A stretch of 64,000 nt of DNA from Sipunculus nudus. Taxonomy: Eukaryota; Annelida; Sipuncula; Golfingiida; Sipunculidae. The position numbers and the translations under genes were made by a program. Numbering within the stretch: the stretch's first letter is position 1; each line of letters begins with the position of its first letter. The notes below the pieces were generated by a model. That model was not told the DNA's origin. It saw only the letters and a program-made list of their open reading frames with translations, and made no database searches. The stretch lies in contig CM049315.1 in NCBI GenBank assembly GCA_026874595.1, forward strand, positions 1,864,501 through 1,928,500, read 5' to 3'. Positions 21,201-34,300 of this stretch are shown here, one piece after another.

Positions 21201-24200
21201 TCTGGCGAGCGATGCTATTCGGTTGTTACTAACAGCTAGGAGACGAATTCTGGTAAATAAATTGCTTATTTTGAGTTAATTCTGGGTTTTTTAACATCAG
21301 TATATACTTAAGGGGCTTAGGTTGTAAAAGTCTGCTAAATAAGCGATCTATTCAAATGGAAAGATAGTAACAGCTTTAAAAATGCCTGACTTTCATTTCT
21401 TAAGTAAATTCCTTTTATTTAGTGCACTCGTTTTGTGAACTAGAATAGGGGCTTTTTATAAATGTAGACCCGTCTCTGTTTAAAGAACAATGCGCATTAT
21501 TTTATTTGGAAAGGTTATTACTACTTTAGATTCCTATTGATAAACCATTATAGTAATTTGCCCTTCTTTGGCTATGAAGCGGCGTATACATTATAAAACA
21601 GTGTATGCTTCAAACAATCATCTACAAAAATCATTTGTAGGTGTACAATAATCCCACAGTATTGAACCTTTATCTGTACAATTTACAGTAAATACTACGG
21701 TTATTGGAAATTTTCATTGTGGATAAACCAGTCATATTAGTTTTACATTCTTATAAAATGAGAGCCTTAATATCAATGTATTTCTAATTACTTCAGTCAT
21801 TAATTGAAATTAAATCCCACAGTGTTAAACTTGAATTGTGTGTTCCCACTAGGAGGTTATATATGAAAGAAAAAGAAAATAAAAAAAAATTGTCCTATAA
21901 TTATGTATATAAAATATGTGTAACTAAGATGTAAAAGCAAGAGAAATAAAACGTGCTATGTGTACCATTAGGGGATGTGTAAAAACTGTAACACGCATCT
22001 TCTTAATACATTGGGCATAAGTGTAATCCGCAAATATTTCATGCCCCCCATGCAAACAGCCGGGCAACTTGTGCCTGCAATTGTATATATGTCATATTTT
22101 ACTTATAATGAATGACCTTTTCTTTGCAAAATTAATGTGTTGATCAGATTTTATGTATATAAAACTTTCAGGACTTGATCTAAATTAGCTGGATTCTATT
22201 GAAATAAGAGTAACAGCTCAACCTTTTATTATTCGTAGCTGTCTCTTGAATAGAAGTAACATAGCTTCTCTTTTGTACATATGTATAGATGCTGTAGAAT
22301 GGAAAATATTTAAACTGTTATGTTATGCATGTACATATTGAACTGAAGTGGTTATTGTGAATGTATTTTGATAGAAACATCAATTAAATATCTTATTATT
22401 CCAATCTGGCTTGTCAGTTCAAAATATTTTATAATCCTGATATTCATTCAAATGTTTTTTGTAAAAACATGAAATTCAGTGATCTTTATGTTTAAACCAA
22501 ATGGGTTTCTTGAATAAAGAAATTTAGCCAACATGCTGTTCTTTAAAACAAAGCTTTAAATCCTTAAATTACCGTACCTGGTACGTGGTCTATTGTTTGG
22601 CCAATTTTAAATTACAGAAAGGGCACAAACATCAGTATCCACCGCCTGGTAGATACATTTAAGTGTGTCATTCAAACAACCTGACCGATGGTCAAGTTTC
22701 ATCTCCTGGTTACAGGTTATTGCATAATCCCCAGGTGTGTAAACATCACCATCGGGTTTCAAAGTTAGCTGTGTCTCACAGGGCCTGCTGGTAATCCCAT
22801 TATCTGGCAGGTCAGATTAATAATCCAGGTGCATTCTTTGCCCCATATGGGGTTATATCATACTGAGTAGGATAAGTTGAGATTTGCTATCAACACTAAA
22901 ACTCTGTCAAAAGAGCCCAGACAAGTTACCTCACACACCACAAGTATTTAGATACACCAGTGACCTGGTGTGATGTCATGTGAACCCATGTCATGTGTCA
23001 TGTACCTTATACCCAACCTGAAAATTTGTACCTTTAACATGTTTTAATGTACTAGTAACCCACTTCAAATTATAATAATAATAAATAATAAAACTAGTAA
23101 ACTAATTACACCAATAGAAATAACATTCAAATAAAATATTATTCAATAATTGGGCCTGTCTTTCTGTTAGGCTCTCTTATATGTCCAACTGATACAAGCA
23201 GATACTTTTAAGGTTTTTAGCCCTTGCCCTTAGATAATCCTAATAATTTGTTACAATTAGTAATGAATTATGATGTTAAAAATATAACAATAAAACCAGA
23301 TTAGTACTTAATAATCTAGATCAATCTTTTAAATAAAAATTTAGTAATTCTCAGGGGATTACCTCTGAGGCATGCTCATATTTTATTTACACTTTGACTA
23401 AATTCATTTGTTGATTTTAGATTTTGTTTTTGTATTTAACTTTAACACAAATGTAGACTATTATCTCAAAGCTATTTAAACTGTTCATAAACATTTTATT
23501 ATTAATTACATTATAATTATAAAATTCTTATTTTAAAAATGAAACTTTTACAAACTTAGTTATTTCCAATTATAGTGGTTAACATTTACAACTCTGCTTG
23601 ATTAGACAAAATTCAAAAGTAAATAGTATGGTACTTATAAATTTAATTAACAGGCATTTTATTCTGCCTCACATACTGCTGGACTAGATATGCATGAGTA
23701 TTACTTTGAATTTCTCTGGTGAAATTAACTACCTATAGGCTGGATGTAACATGTCTGACACACCTGGAAGGTTTTTTTATTGGTATCCTATTTGCCTAGA
23801 TCTCTGAGTATCTGGCATAGTACCATTTATTCTGCCTCAACCTTGAGAGTTTTACTAGTCGCTTTTTAGGGTTCATATCCCGGCATAGTATGTGCTTTTC
23901 CTGGTTGAGTTTTTATTTAGTTTGGCATATAAGGGCATAAAATATATACCAGTTGCCTTGGGTGATACCCGGCATGGTTGTCCCTTCATATGCAGTGTTT
24001 TATTGCTGGCAAAGTTCTCAGTCGCTTTTTAAGGAGATGTTCTCCGGCATGTAAACAATTTTTGCCTAGTGATTTTGGTGTCTGACATGGCTGCATGTCT
24101 GCCTTGTGGGTTTTGCGTATCGCCTAGAGAGTTCTCGATTGTGGCAGGGTACCACCTTTCACCTAGAGTATTTTGTATCTGGTATGGTGGCGCCACTTGC

Positions 24201-26456
24201 ATAGGTTTGTACCTGTCATCATATCTAAACCTAGCTATAACATCAACCAGCACAAATTTGTTTCTCTTAAGTATTGGGAGTATTAAAATAAATTAGACCA
24301 ATGTGCATACTTAACACACCAGTTAAAATGACATCGCTCATTAAGAATCATAACTTGTTTAATTAGATTAATTTCAGTGAAATCCTATCAATAATATTAA
24401 TAGGTGAGCAACACACCAAAATACTAAATAAGTTGAATAAATACACGAATAAAATCAATAAATAAGCTGACTTCAAATTTATGTCCACTCTATATTGCAG
24501 TTGAGAGTAGTGATATTTAAAATAAATAACAAACCACATATACATTGCTGGATGGGTAGAGAAGATTTTTTTTGTCACTAAAATACATATTTCACTGCGG
24601 ATTCGAGTTAAGAAACGTTAATGTTGTGGTGTAAATTTGAGTACTACAAACTAACTTAGCTATTACACATAATCTGAATCTACAGATTTTAATAAGAAGA
24701 AATAGATAATGATAAAAATCAGAATGATAATATTCTTGATGATAAAATAATGATTTATAAAAATATAAACAATAAACTGTAAAGGCTAGACACAGATTAA
24801 AAAGGAAATTCTCGTTATGCAAATAAACTAATGAATAGGTAACTAACCCTGATATCTAATTTGAATGTTATATTCATAGATACCTGTAGGGTAATAAATA
24901 ACTTTGATGTTACAAATTCTTGGGCAGCACTGCTTACCATTTTCCCTCAATTAAAGTCATGTATAGGTGTTGTATATTACAGGTAGACTTTCTTTAACTG
25001 ATTAAAACTACTGTGCAATCATTGAATTATCTGGTAATATTATTTGATGTATTACTATGCTTAAGTTCACATGTAAATATATAAGGAGATCTTACATTTA
25101 GCGAGAAATCTCGCTGTTATTTGATTATTATTACTTGGTCAGTTATAGTTCGTATTTTAGCCCAGTGAGAGGGCATAATTCAGCCGAGCGGGGCCTAAAA
25201 TACCGTCTGTATTTTGAGGCCAAACAGGGCACAGAATAAATACTGTTTATGAAAAGCTTACCCGAGGGTAAAGCATTTACGTCTAAACACTGATCAGATG
25301 ATGATACAGTGTGCGAGCGAATCTCGCTGTATTAGTAGACCAGTGGTCGAAATATTAATTAGCCCAATGAGGGGGCATGTTTCAGCCAGACGGGGCTCTA
25401 AATAAATTCCGTTACAGTCGTGAGGCCTGACAGGGCACAAAGAAAATACTGTCCATTAAATCTGATACGTTGGTTACTTTTGCCAATCTTGTTTATTCGG
25501 GCTATACAACTTTTGGGGACCATAGTTACCCCTAGTTTTATATACTCCATATAAAACGGAGAAATGAGCCAAGATTATGCCTATTGGAGGGTCCCTTTAT
25601 GTAACCGCTGTCAATTTTATTTAATAATGTATAGTTGAAATCTTAGATCAAGTGTTTAACTGTTTTAATGTTTTACCAAGGGGCCGCTTATCATCATTCT
25701 TTATGTTTGATTATGTATAATTTTTTGTGAGAGCTATTTTTTTTAAATAGTCATGTCTAGGTTATTGCCGCAAAAATAATACTTGTGTCATAAGGACAGA
25801 TACTGCCGCTCTTGTATTTTATTTTCAGAGGCTCCATTTTCACATGAACCAGTCGTCAGCCATCAGTGCAGCCTTCCCAGTGTGGTCCGGCTCAGCTCTT
25901 CTGCTACAGCAAGCTGCAATCTGAGCCAACATTCCACTACAGCCAGATATTGGACGCTTTTACAAATGCAGCACTCCTTGAGTAAATACTGAGGCCTGTG
26001 GCGCCACCATCTGGACTGATATTTTATTAAATCCTTTATGGCCACCAGGCTCACTAATGGACTGTAACATCTAATAACTTTTTGTACCTGGTGCATGTTG
26101 AATGTCAGTGATGTATCTTTGAATATTTAATATTGTTTTTGAATGTTCAATAAAAATTACACAATCCCTGAACCTTCAAAACAGACTGCAAAAATCCCTA
26201 ATCACTGGAGGTACTGTGTGGGGAGAGAACACTCCCTACCCGCTGTTGTAGCATTGGATAAACCTACCTCCCCCCTCCCAACATGGGAGTTAGGGGTTGG
26301 GTAGCCGGCTAACAGCCTAAACACAGCCTGCCAGCCATGTTTTGGTCATATAAGAAACAAACAAAAACAAATTCTCCTCTCCAAAGGCTAGATATCATGA
26401 CTGCTATCGCAAAATTTTCCACTGTAGTGAAAAATTTTTCCTATAGGGGGGAAGGA
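21201..26456 (+). other. Internal region of the LARD-like element
   Basis: Non-coding and AT-rich. It holds degenerate short repeats at about 23770-24210 (theme GCCTAGAG...GTATCTGGCATGGT) and two related blocks at about 25105-25260 and 25310-25450 (CGAGCGAATCTCGCTG, GCCCA(A/G)TGAG, GGGGC, CAGGGCAC). Near its end a splice-acceptor-like TTTTATTTTCAG at about 25817-25828 is followed by a GC-richer segment and AATAAA near 26149, which resembles a terminal exon; this is weak inference. Confidence 0.6.
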
Positions 26457-26938
26457 TGTAACATTCTTGCCCTTTGACCTTGCCGAGGAGGGGCATCAAC
26501 ACTGATTGACAGTCAATATAGAGATGCCCCAGAGCCAATCACAGGCAGCTAAGGACTTCGCCCTCTGTCCCTCTGGGATAAAACCCCTTTGCCCTGGCGA
26601 TTCTCCCTCTCTTGGATCATCGAGCAGTGGAACCCTATGCCTGCCCTCTGTGGCAGGCAGAGGGTATATGGCTTCTTTTTTACCTTGGGGTTGGTTTTAC
26701 GACAATGTCGGCTACCCAGGTGAAGAGCCACCCACAACCAAAGAGCAGTCCTTTTATCTAGTCTGGTGAGTACCTTTCTGTTTCAATTATAAGTTTAGAT
26801 AATAATATGCAGTCCTGATATTTTGAAGGTTTAGGCTTAAGTTTTATTCCAGTAAAAAAGTGTTATTTTATCTCTTTAAATTGTGCGAGTGCATGTTGCC
26901 CAAGCCCAATTTCCTCCCAGAATAAATAAGCAGCTACA
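26457..26938 (+). repeat. Right LTR of the LARD-like element
   Basis: 482 bp, with no difference from the left LTR seen by eye. It is preceded by the polypurine tract and followed by the CAGT target duplication. Confidence 0.85.
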
Positions 26939-27080
26939 CAGTAATTCACAATTATAACTACAGGTGGCATCTGTGTGCTCATGTAGTCCTTACCCCTTAG
27001 TGTTAGTGGGCCCCCTGGAGAAAGAAAGTAAACTATTTGCACCCCACAAAAGGGGCCAATACATGAATTATAAAATAATC

Positions 27081-28210
27081 ACTGAACATTAATAAACGTG
27101 ATACAAAAAAATGAAAAAAAAAAATATTCCTCGACCTGTCGCAGGTCTACACACGTGTGTGTAAACTGCATTTATACCTGCTAACAAATCTATACATCGA
27201 ATGCATATTTTCAACGTTCAATAAATACTTTGATGTTTAAAGAACCGCTATAATAATAGGTTAGTTTGATACTTTTATTATTAACCATCTCTTGTCTTGC
27301 TGTAAACATTGCAAAAGTGAGAGATTTTATTATTTTAATTTTTACTACTACTTTAAAGTGGCCAAGACCTGTCAAATATAGTCACTTGTACTTAATTTAG
27401 TTATATTTTAAGGCTCGCCCGAACGATTTCCAAAACTGGGAGCTCTAAAAATCGATGAAAGATTTTATTGGGGCGGCAGAACAATTTGATGAATTCACCT
27501 GTGTTATCGGGCGTGCTTTTTCGCCGTGATCAATTTACCTGACTAATTCATTTGCATATCACTGAACATTAATAAACGTGATACAAAAAAATGAAAAAAA
27601 AAATATTCCTCGACCTGTCGCAGGTCTACACACGTGTGTGTAAACTGCATTTATACCTGCTAACAAATCTATACATCGAATGCATATTTTCAACGTTCAA
27701 TAAATACTTTGATGTTTAAAGAACCGCTATCACTGAACATTAATAGACGTGATACAAAAAAATGAAAAAAAAAATATTCCTCGACCTGTCGCAGGTCTAC
27801 ACACGTGTGTGTAAACTGCATTTATACCTGCTAACAAATCTATACATCGAATGCATATTTTCAACGTTCAATAAATACTTTGATGTTTAAAGAACCGCTA
27901 TAATAATAGGTTAGTTTGATACTTTTATTATTAACCATCTCTTGTCTTGCTGTAAACATTGCAAAAGTGAGAGATTTTATTATTTTAATTTTTACTACTA
28001 CTTTAAAGTGGCCAAGACCTGTCAAATATAGTCACTAGTACTTAATTTAGTTATATTTTAAGGCTCGCCCGAACGATTTCCAAAACTGGGAGCTCTAAAA
28101 ATCGATGAAAGATTTTATTGGGGCGGCAGAACAATTTGATGAATTCACCTGTGTTATCGGGCGTGCTTTTTCGCCGTGATCAATTTACCTGACTAATTCA
28201 TTTGCATATC
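27081..28210 (+). repeat. Tandem duplication just upstream of the four-pass gene start
   Basis: One 480-bp unit spans 27081-27560. A copy of only its first 171 bp spans 27561-27731, and a second nearly identical 479-bp unit spans 27732-28210. Each full unit ends in TTCATTTGCATATC, which holds the octamer ATTTGCAT, and contains a palindrome around CACACGTGTGTG. The last unit ends about 25 bases before the ATG at 28235, so the block probably covers the promoter and 5' UTR. Confidence 0.8.
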
Positions 28211-28234
28211 AGTCCTATTTGTGAGCTTGACAAT

Positions 28235-28318
28235 ATGGCGTGCGGGTGCTGTGTGCTAGATACATTCTTGTGTTGGAAACTCAAAGTTGCCACGGTTTTC
28301 TCGACCATTTTCATTTCG
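28235..28318 (+). CDS. Exon 1 of the four-pass gene
   Basis: It encodes residues 1-28, MACGCC then the start of membrane segment 1. The ATG is the first in frame after the duplicated block. The donor is TCG|GTAAGT, phase 0. Confidence 0.85.
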
Positions 28319-31300
28319 GTAAGTTTGTAACTGCGATATTTTTTTTCGTATATTGAACCAGGTAGGAACTAATAAGGAATTGGCACACCTGTACCAGGTA
28401 AACACAGGTACGTCAGTTAAAGAAGTGACCCAGTTACTGGGATCAGTTAATACGTTCACTCGGCTGGTGTACTCTACTTTAAACAAAATATATCAATGAC
28501 CAATCGAACTATATTGTCCCAATAATACACTGGTAATCTAATTTCTGAAGGTTTGAAAAAAAAACACCAATTATAACTATTATAACTAAAAGTACATAAG
28601 GCATAATACATGTAAGGCTAACCTAGCCTTGTATTTATGTTTAAACTGATAAAAAATATCCATTAAACATACAATCTAGAAAAATAGAATATGTACTATT
28701 ACCTGGTAAAATGCTTAATTATTGTTTGCCAAATCTCAGAAAACTGACATATGAAATACAGAGATAAGCAGAGCTGGAGTCGATGTCCTTTTTGGGATAT
28801 ATCTTTGCAGCCCAATTATCAAGAAGAAATCATTAATGACCATATATTTATGCTTTATAAATATGTATTACAAAGTCATTAAGTGTTTTATGTTTTATTA
28901 TTTTATTCCTGACAAAAATCCTGGATATATGTGATTAAATTCAACGTAAAATTTATTTGTTGGATGGTTTAGAACATGAACAAGTCATATATATATATAT
29001 ATATATGTAACTCTTGATTTGTAAATGTTTCAGGTGGGCTCGTTTTTCGGGATTATCATCCATTTGTTGGATGTGATTGCTTGGGCTGATCCTAACTTTG
29101 ACATCCATGGTGGCTTCAAAGCAGCGTGGAGGAGCCATGTCTGGGAAGGTAGGTGACTCATGGATGTCCATATGTAATACATGAAGGTGTTTGTCAGGTC
29201 GCCAGTTTCTGCAGAGAGCTGCAGTATCAGTATATTGTTTATACAAATCTTCAGATACAGACCTGACAAGTTTTAATCTCTTTATAAATGTGCAAATGAA
29301 TGTTATTCATTGCATTTTTGTGGAGTGAATACTGTTTGTTGACTGCTTGGTTTGTTATTGTCCAGTTTTGTTCAGCTAAACCCTCACTTGTAACTAAATG
29401 TAAATGAGATTTGCAATATTTCATAACTGATATATAAGCTGTGCCATGTATTAATTGTATCCGCCAAAACAGAGTTTTGCGGATACTATGTTTTCAGCTG
29501 GTCGCCGCCGCCGCCGCCGCCGCCGCCGCGTAGGTGTCCGGAGAACTCCTCCGTAACCGCTGGGCGGAATTTTCCGAAACCCGGGATTATGTTCGGGTCA
29601 CATGTGAACTGCTGCGCCCCGATTTTGTTTTGACCTCTGACCTTTCCTCTGCGCTCTGCGTCCGTTTGTGCGTCTGTTTCCACACATAAACCCACATATC
29701 TCGGGAACCGTTTGACCGATCAGGAAAATTTTTTTGCACAAATGTAGCCCTCGGAGAGCTTTATAACATACACCAAAAATGGTGGCGCCACCTGCAACCA
29801 TGTTTGCACAGTGTCCATCTGTTCGTCTGCCTTGGGTTAAAATCACTCATATCTCTGCAGTGACTTGACTAATTCACTTGAAATTCGGCATGCGCAAACA
29901 TCCTGGATAGCTTTTCTGATTTTATGACAGGTGGCGCCACCTACATTCACGTTGAGGCTGCAGACATCCAAGCTCATATCTCGGGAACCGTTTGACTGAT
30001 CAGGAAAATTCTTTTGCACAAATGTAACCCTTGGAGAGCTTTATAACATACACCAAAAATGGTGGCACCACCTGCAACCATGTTTGCACAGTGTCCATCT
30101 GTTCGTCTGCCTTGGGTTAAAATCACTCATATCTCTGCAGTGACTTGACTAATTCACCTGAAATTTGGCATGCGTATACATCCTGGATAGCTTATCTGAT
30201 TTTATGACAGGTGGCGCCACCTACATTCACGTTTACGCTGCAGACATCCAAGCTCATATCTCGGGAACCGTTTGACCGATCAGGAAAATTCTTTTGCACA
30301 AATGTAGCCCTTGGAGAGCTTTATAACATACACCAAAAATGGTGCCGCTACCTGCAACCATGTTTGTACAGTGTCCATCTGTTTGTCTGCCTTGGGTTAA
30401 AATCACTCATATCTCTGCAGTGACTTGACTAATTCACCTGAAATTTGGCATGCTTATACATCCTGGATAGCTTTTCTGATTTTATGACAGGTGGCGCCAC
30501 CTACATTCATGTTTATGCTGCAGACATCCAAGCTCATATCTCAGGAACCGTTTGATTGATCAGGAAAATTTTTTTGCACAAATGTAGCCCTTGGAGAGCT
30601 TTATAACATACACAAAAAATGGTGGCGCCACCTGCAACCATGTTTGCACAGTGTCCAGCTGTTCCTCTGCCTTGGGTTAAAATCACTCATCTCTACAGTG
30701 GTTTGACTAATTCACCTGAAATTCTGCATGCTTATACATCCTGGATAGCTTTTCTGATTTTATGACAGGTGGCGCCACCTACAATCAAGTTTACGCTGCA
30801 GACATCCAAGCTCATATCTAGGGAACCGTTTGACCAATTGGGCCAAAATTTTGCATGTGTATAGTTCTCACAAAGCTCTTTATCATACGCTAAACTGGTG
30901 GCGCAACCTGCAACCCTTTTTTGCACAGCGTCCATCTGTTTGTCTGCCAAGGGCAAAAATCACTCATATACAATATAGTGGTTTGACTTATCTGCCTTAA
31001 ATTTTGCATATGTATACAACTTGGACGGCTTTCTGGATTTTTTGGTAGGTAGCGCAACCTACATACACAATTTGGCTGCAGACATCCATGCTGATATGCA
31101 ACACTTCACCCGTTCCACTCTGATTTAGGCGGATACAAGTAGTCGCTTGTCGACTACCCGTATTCTAGTTTAACTATGTGATTGGATAGGTACCTACTAC
31201 TACATAGTTCTAACAGCAGTTTTGATTCATATTTACCCAGTACATTTACTTGTGGATTTATGTTTATTTTATTCACCAGTTCAAATTTTAAATTGACAGA

Positions 31301-34300
31301 ATCCATAGATTATCACAATTATATTACAAATATGTATATTAAAATGTTTATGATTTTTCACATAAATTTACATACTTTCTTTTCCTTTAAGGTTGGTTGG
31401 CCTGTAACCTGGTGGTGGTGTTCTGTAACATCATTATCTGACATTATGATTGTTTCAAATAAATTAACATACTTTCTTTTCCTTTAAGGTTGGTTGGCCT
31501 GTAACCTGGTGATGGTGTTCTGTAACATCATTATCTGACATTATGATTGTTTCAAATAAATTGACATCCTTTAAAGTGGTTGGCCTGTAACCTGGTGATG
31601 GTGTTCTGTAACATCATTATCTGACATTATGATTGTTTCAAATAAATTTACATACTTTCTTTTCCATTAAGGTTGGTTGGCCTGTAACCTGGTGGTGGTG
31701 TTCTGTAACATCATTATCTGACATTATGATTGTTTCAAATAAATTGACATACTTTCTTTTCCTTTAAGGTTGGTTGGCCTGTAACCTGGTGGTGGTGTTC
31801 TGTAACATCATTATCTGACATTATGATTGTTTCAAATAAATTGACATACTTTCTTTTCCTTTAATGTTGGTTGGCCTGTAACCTGGTGATGGTGTTCTGT
31901 AACATCATTATCTGACATTATGATTGTTTCAAATAAATTGACATACTTTCTTTTCCTTTAAGGTTGGTTGGCCTGTAACCTGGTGGTGGTGTTCTGTAAC
32001 ATCATTATCTGACATTATGATTGTTTCAAATAAATTGACATACTTTCTTTTCCTTTAAGGTTGGTTGGCCTGTAACCTGGTGGTGGTGTTCTGTAACATC
32101 ATTATCTGACATTATGATTGTTTCAAATAAATTGACATACTTTCTTTTCCTTTAAGGTTGGTTGGCCTGTAACCTGGTGATGGTATTCTGTAACATCATT
32201 ATCTGACATTATGATTGTTTCAAATAAATTGACATACTTTCTTTTCCTTTAAGGTTGGTTGGCCTGTAACCTGGTGGTGGTGTTCTGTAACATCATTATC
32301 TGACATTATGATTGTTTCAAATAAATTGACATACTTTCTTTTCCTTTAAGGTTGGTTGGCCTGTAACCTGGTGGTGGTGTTCTGTAACATCATTATCTGA
32401 CATTATGATTGTTTCAAATAAATTGACATACTTTCTTTTCCTTTAAGGTTGGTTGGCCTGTAACCTGGTGATGGTATTCTGTAACATCATTATCTGACAT
32501 TATGATTGTTTCAAATAAATTGACATACTTTCTTTTCCTTTAAGGTTGGTTGGCCTGTAACCTGGTGGTGGTGTTCTGTAACATCATTATCTGACATTAT
32601 GATTGTTTCAAATAAATTGACATACTTTCTTTTCCTTTAAGGTTGGTTGGCCTGTAACCTGGTGGTGGTGTTCTGTAACATCATTATCTGACATTATGAT
32701 TGTTTCAAATAAATTGACAAACTTTCTTTTCCTTTAAGGTTGGTTGGCCTGTAACCTGGTGATGGTGTTCTGTAACATCATTATCTGACATTATGATTGT
32801 TTCAAATAAATTGACATACTTTCTTTTCCTTTAAGGTTGGTTGGCCTGTAACCTGGTGATGGTATTCTGTAACATCATTATCTGACATTATGATTGTTTC
32901 AAATAAAATGACATACTTTCTTTTCCTTTAAGGTTGGTTGGCCTGTAACCTGGTGGTGGTGTTCTGTAACATCATTATCTGACATTATGATTGTTTCAAA
33001 TAAATTGACAAACTTTCTTTTCCTTTAAGGTTGGTTGGCCTGTAACCTGGTGATGGTGTTCTGTAACATCTTCATGATTGTTGCCAGTGTCCTTTTGTAT
33101 CTGGCCATCAAGCGGTTTGTAAGTATCTCTAGTCATAGTTCAACATCCAATAAATAAATCTTAATATTATCATCTTGATATTATCATAAGGATTCTATCA
33201 AGGGCAGGATTTAAGAAGGGGGAGGGGGGGGGGGGGTCACCCTTGCATAGTGCAAGTAGACACATTTTGAAAATCAAGGCTGTAATGGCCTGATCAGGGG
33301 CAGTTTAAATCAATATAATGCAAAATCTGGCCCTGTTTTCCAGTATAAGCTCTTATTCTATTTCACAGATTTTTAAAGTTAAGTGTACAAATTCAATTCG
33401 CTAGCTTAGTTAATTGTAATTCATGTTAGTTATATCAGTTAGTTATATCAGTTCCCTGAGGAATTGGATGAAGCGGTATATATGTATTCTAATAATGTTG
33501 TCTCTTGCAGCCGGTGTATTATGAGTATAACATAACACAGGGCTACCTGGGTGTTCTGATCTGTTACATGCTGGTGGAGTTAGGGGTGGCCTGCTACCAG
33601 TTCTCCTGGTATGGACCCAACACTTTTGTAAGTATATATTTTTAACCTTTACTCTTTAACTTGTTTCATGAAAAGTCCTGCAGAGGGCAGTGTGTACTAA
33701 AGAATAGATTACAAGGTTCTCAAATTTTAAAAGAAATTTCATGCGAATGATATCTTAATAAGGCACAATGATTGGATCACCAAAATCTAAATTTTAGGGC
33801 TCAGCCTGACTCAGATATGGGTATCAACAATTTTAGACCCAAGTTCTTGATAGGCCGTTATAGTTGCCATGGTAACACTGTTAAGATGTATATGGATATA
33901 GATAAACAAATTTCACTTCATGATAGCTTTACTCTCTATCAATGAAGGAACAGATCTGTAATTGTAATGTTATTGGTTCCTAAACAATGTTGCAAAAGAA
34001 ACCAACTGTTATCATGTGCAGACCTCTGTTTAATTGGCCAGAACATTGTTAAAGCCCATCAGTGATGAAAAAACATATCTGTCTGCAGGTTTACAGTACT
34101 GCAGTGCACATATACTCCAAATCCCGATTTGGGACCTCAGTCCTCAGTGTTAATTACTCATGTAAACTCCAGCACTCCGTTCAGCCTTAGCTGATATTTG
34201 ACTGCAGCTGTTTAGGTGGTGGGCAGATGGCATGTCACTTCTGATGTTTTCAGTGTTTATACACTAAAATGTTGGGCAGTTACAGTCTCCACTTAATTAA

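Larger units (their letters stand above)
20719..26938 (+). mobile_element. LARD-like non-coding LTR retrotransposon
   Basis: Two 482-bp LTRs (TGTAACATTC...AGCTACA) bound a 5.26-kb internal region. Two bases after the left LTR lies TGGCGAGCGATGCTATTC, a primer-binding-site candidate. Just before the right LTR lies ATAGGGGGGAAGGA, a strong polypurine tract. CAGT flanks both ends (20715-20718 and 26939-26942). The internal region has no ORF above about 80 codons and no gag or pol motif, so the element must be moved in trans. The LTRs look identical, so the insertion is recent. Confidence 0.85.

Noticed and set aside
31182-31487. 101-codon ORF beginning just after Helitron-like copy 2
   Set aside because: It runs from intron sequence into the first unit of the 97-bp array; no splice support or domain.
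32000-33000. The 97-bp array as many true alternative exons
   Set aside because: Units have acceptors but no donor within 97 bp and meet a TGA, so they cannot be internal exons; decoy acceptors are the better reading.
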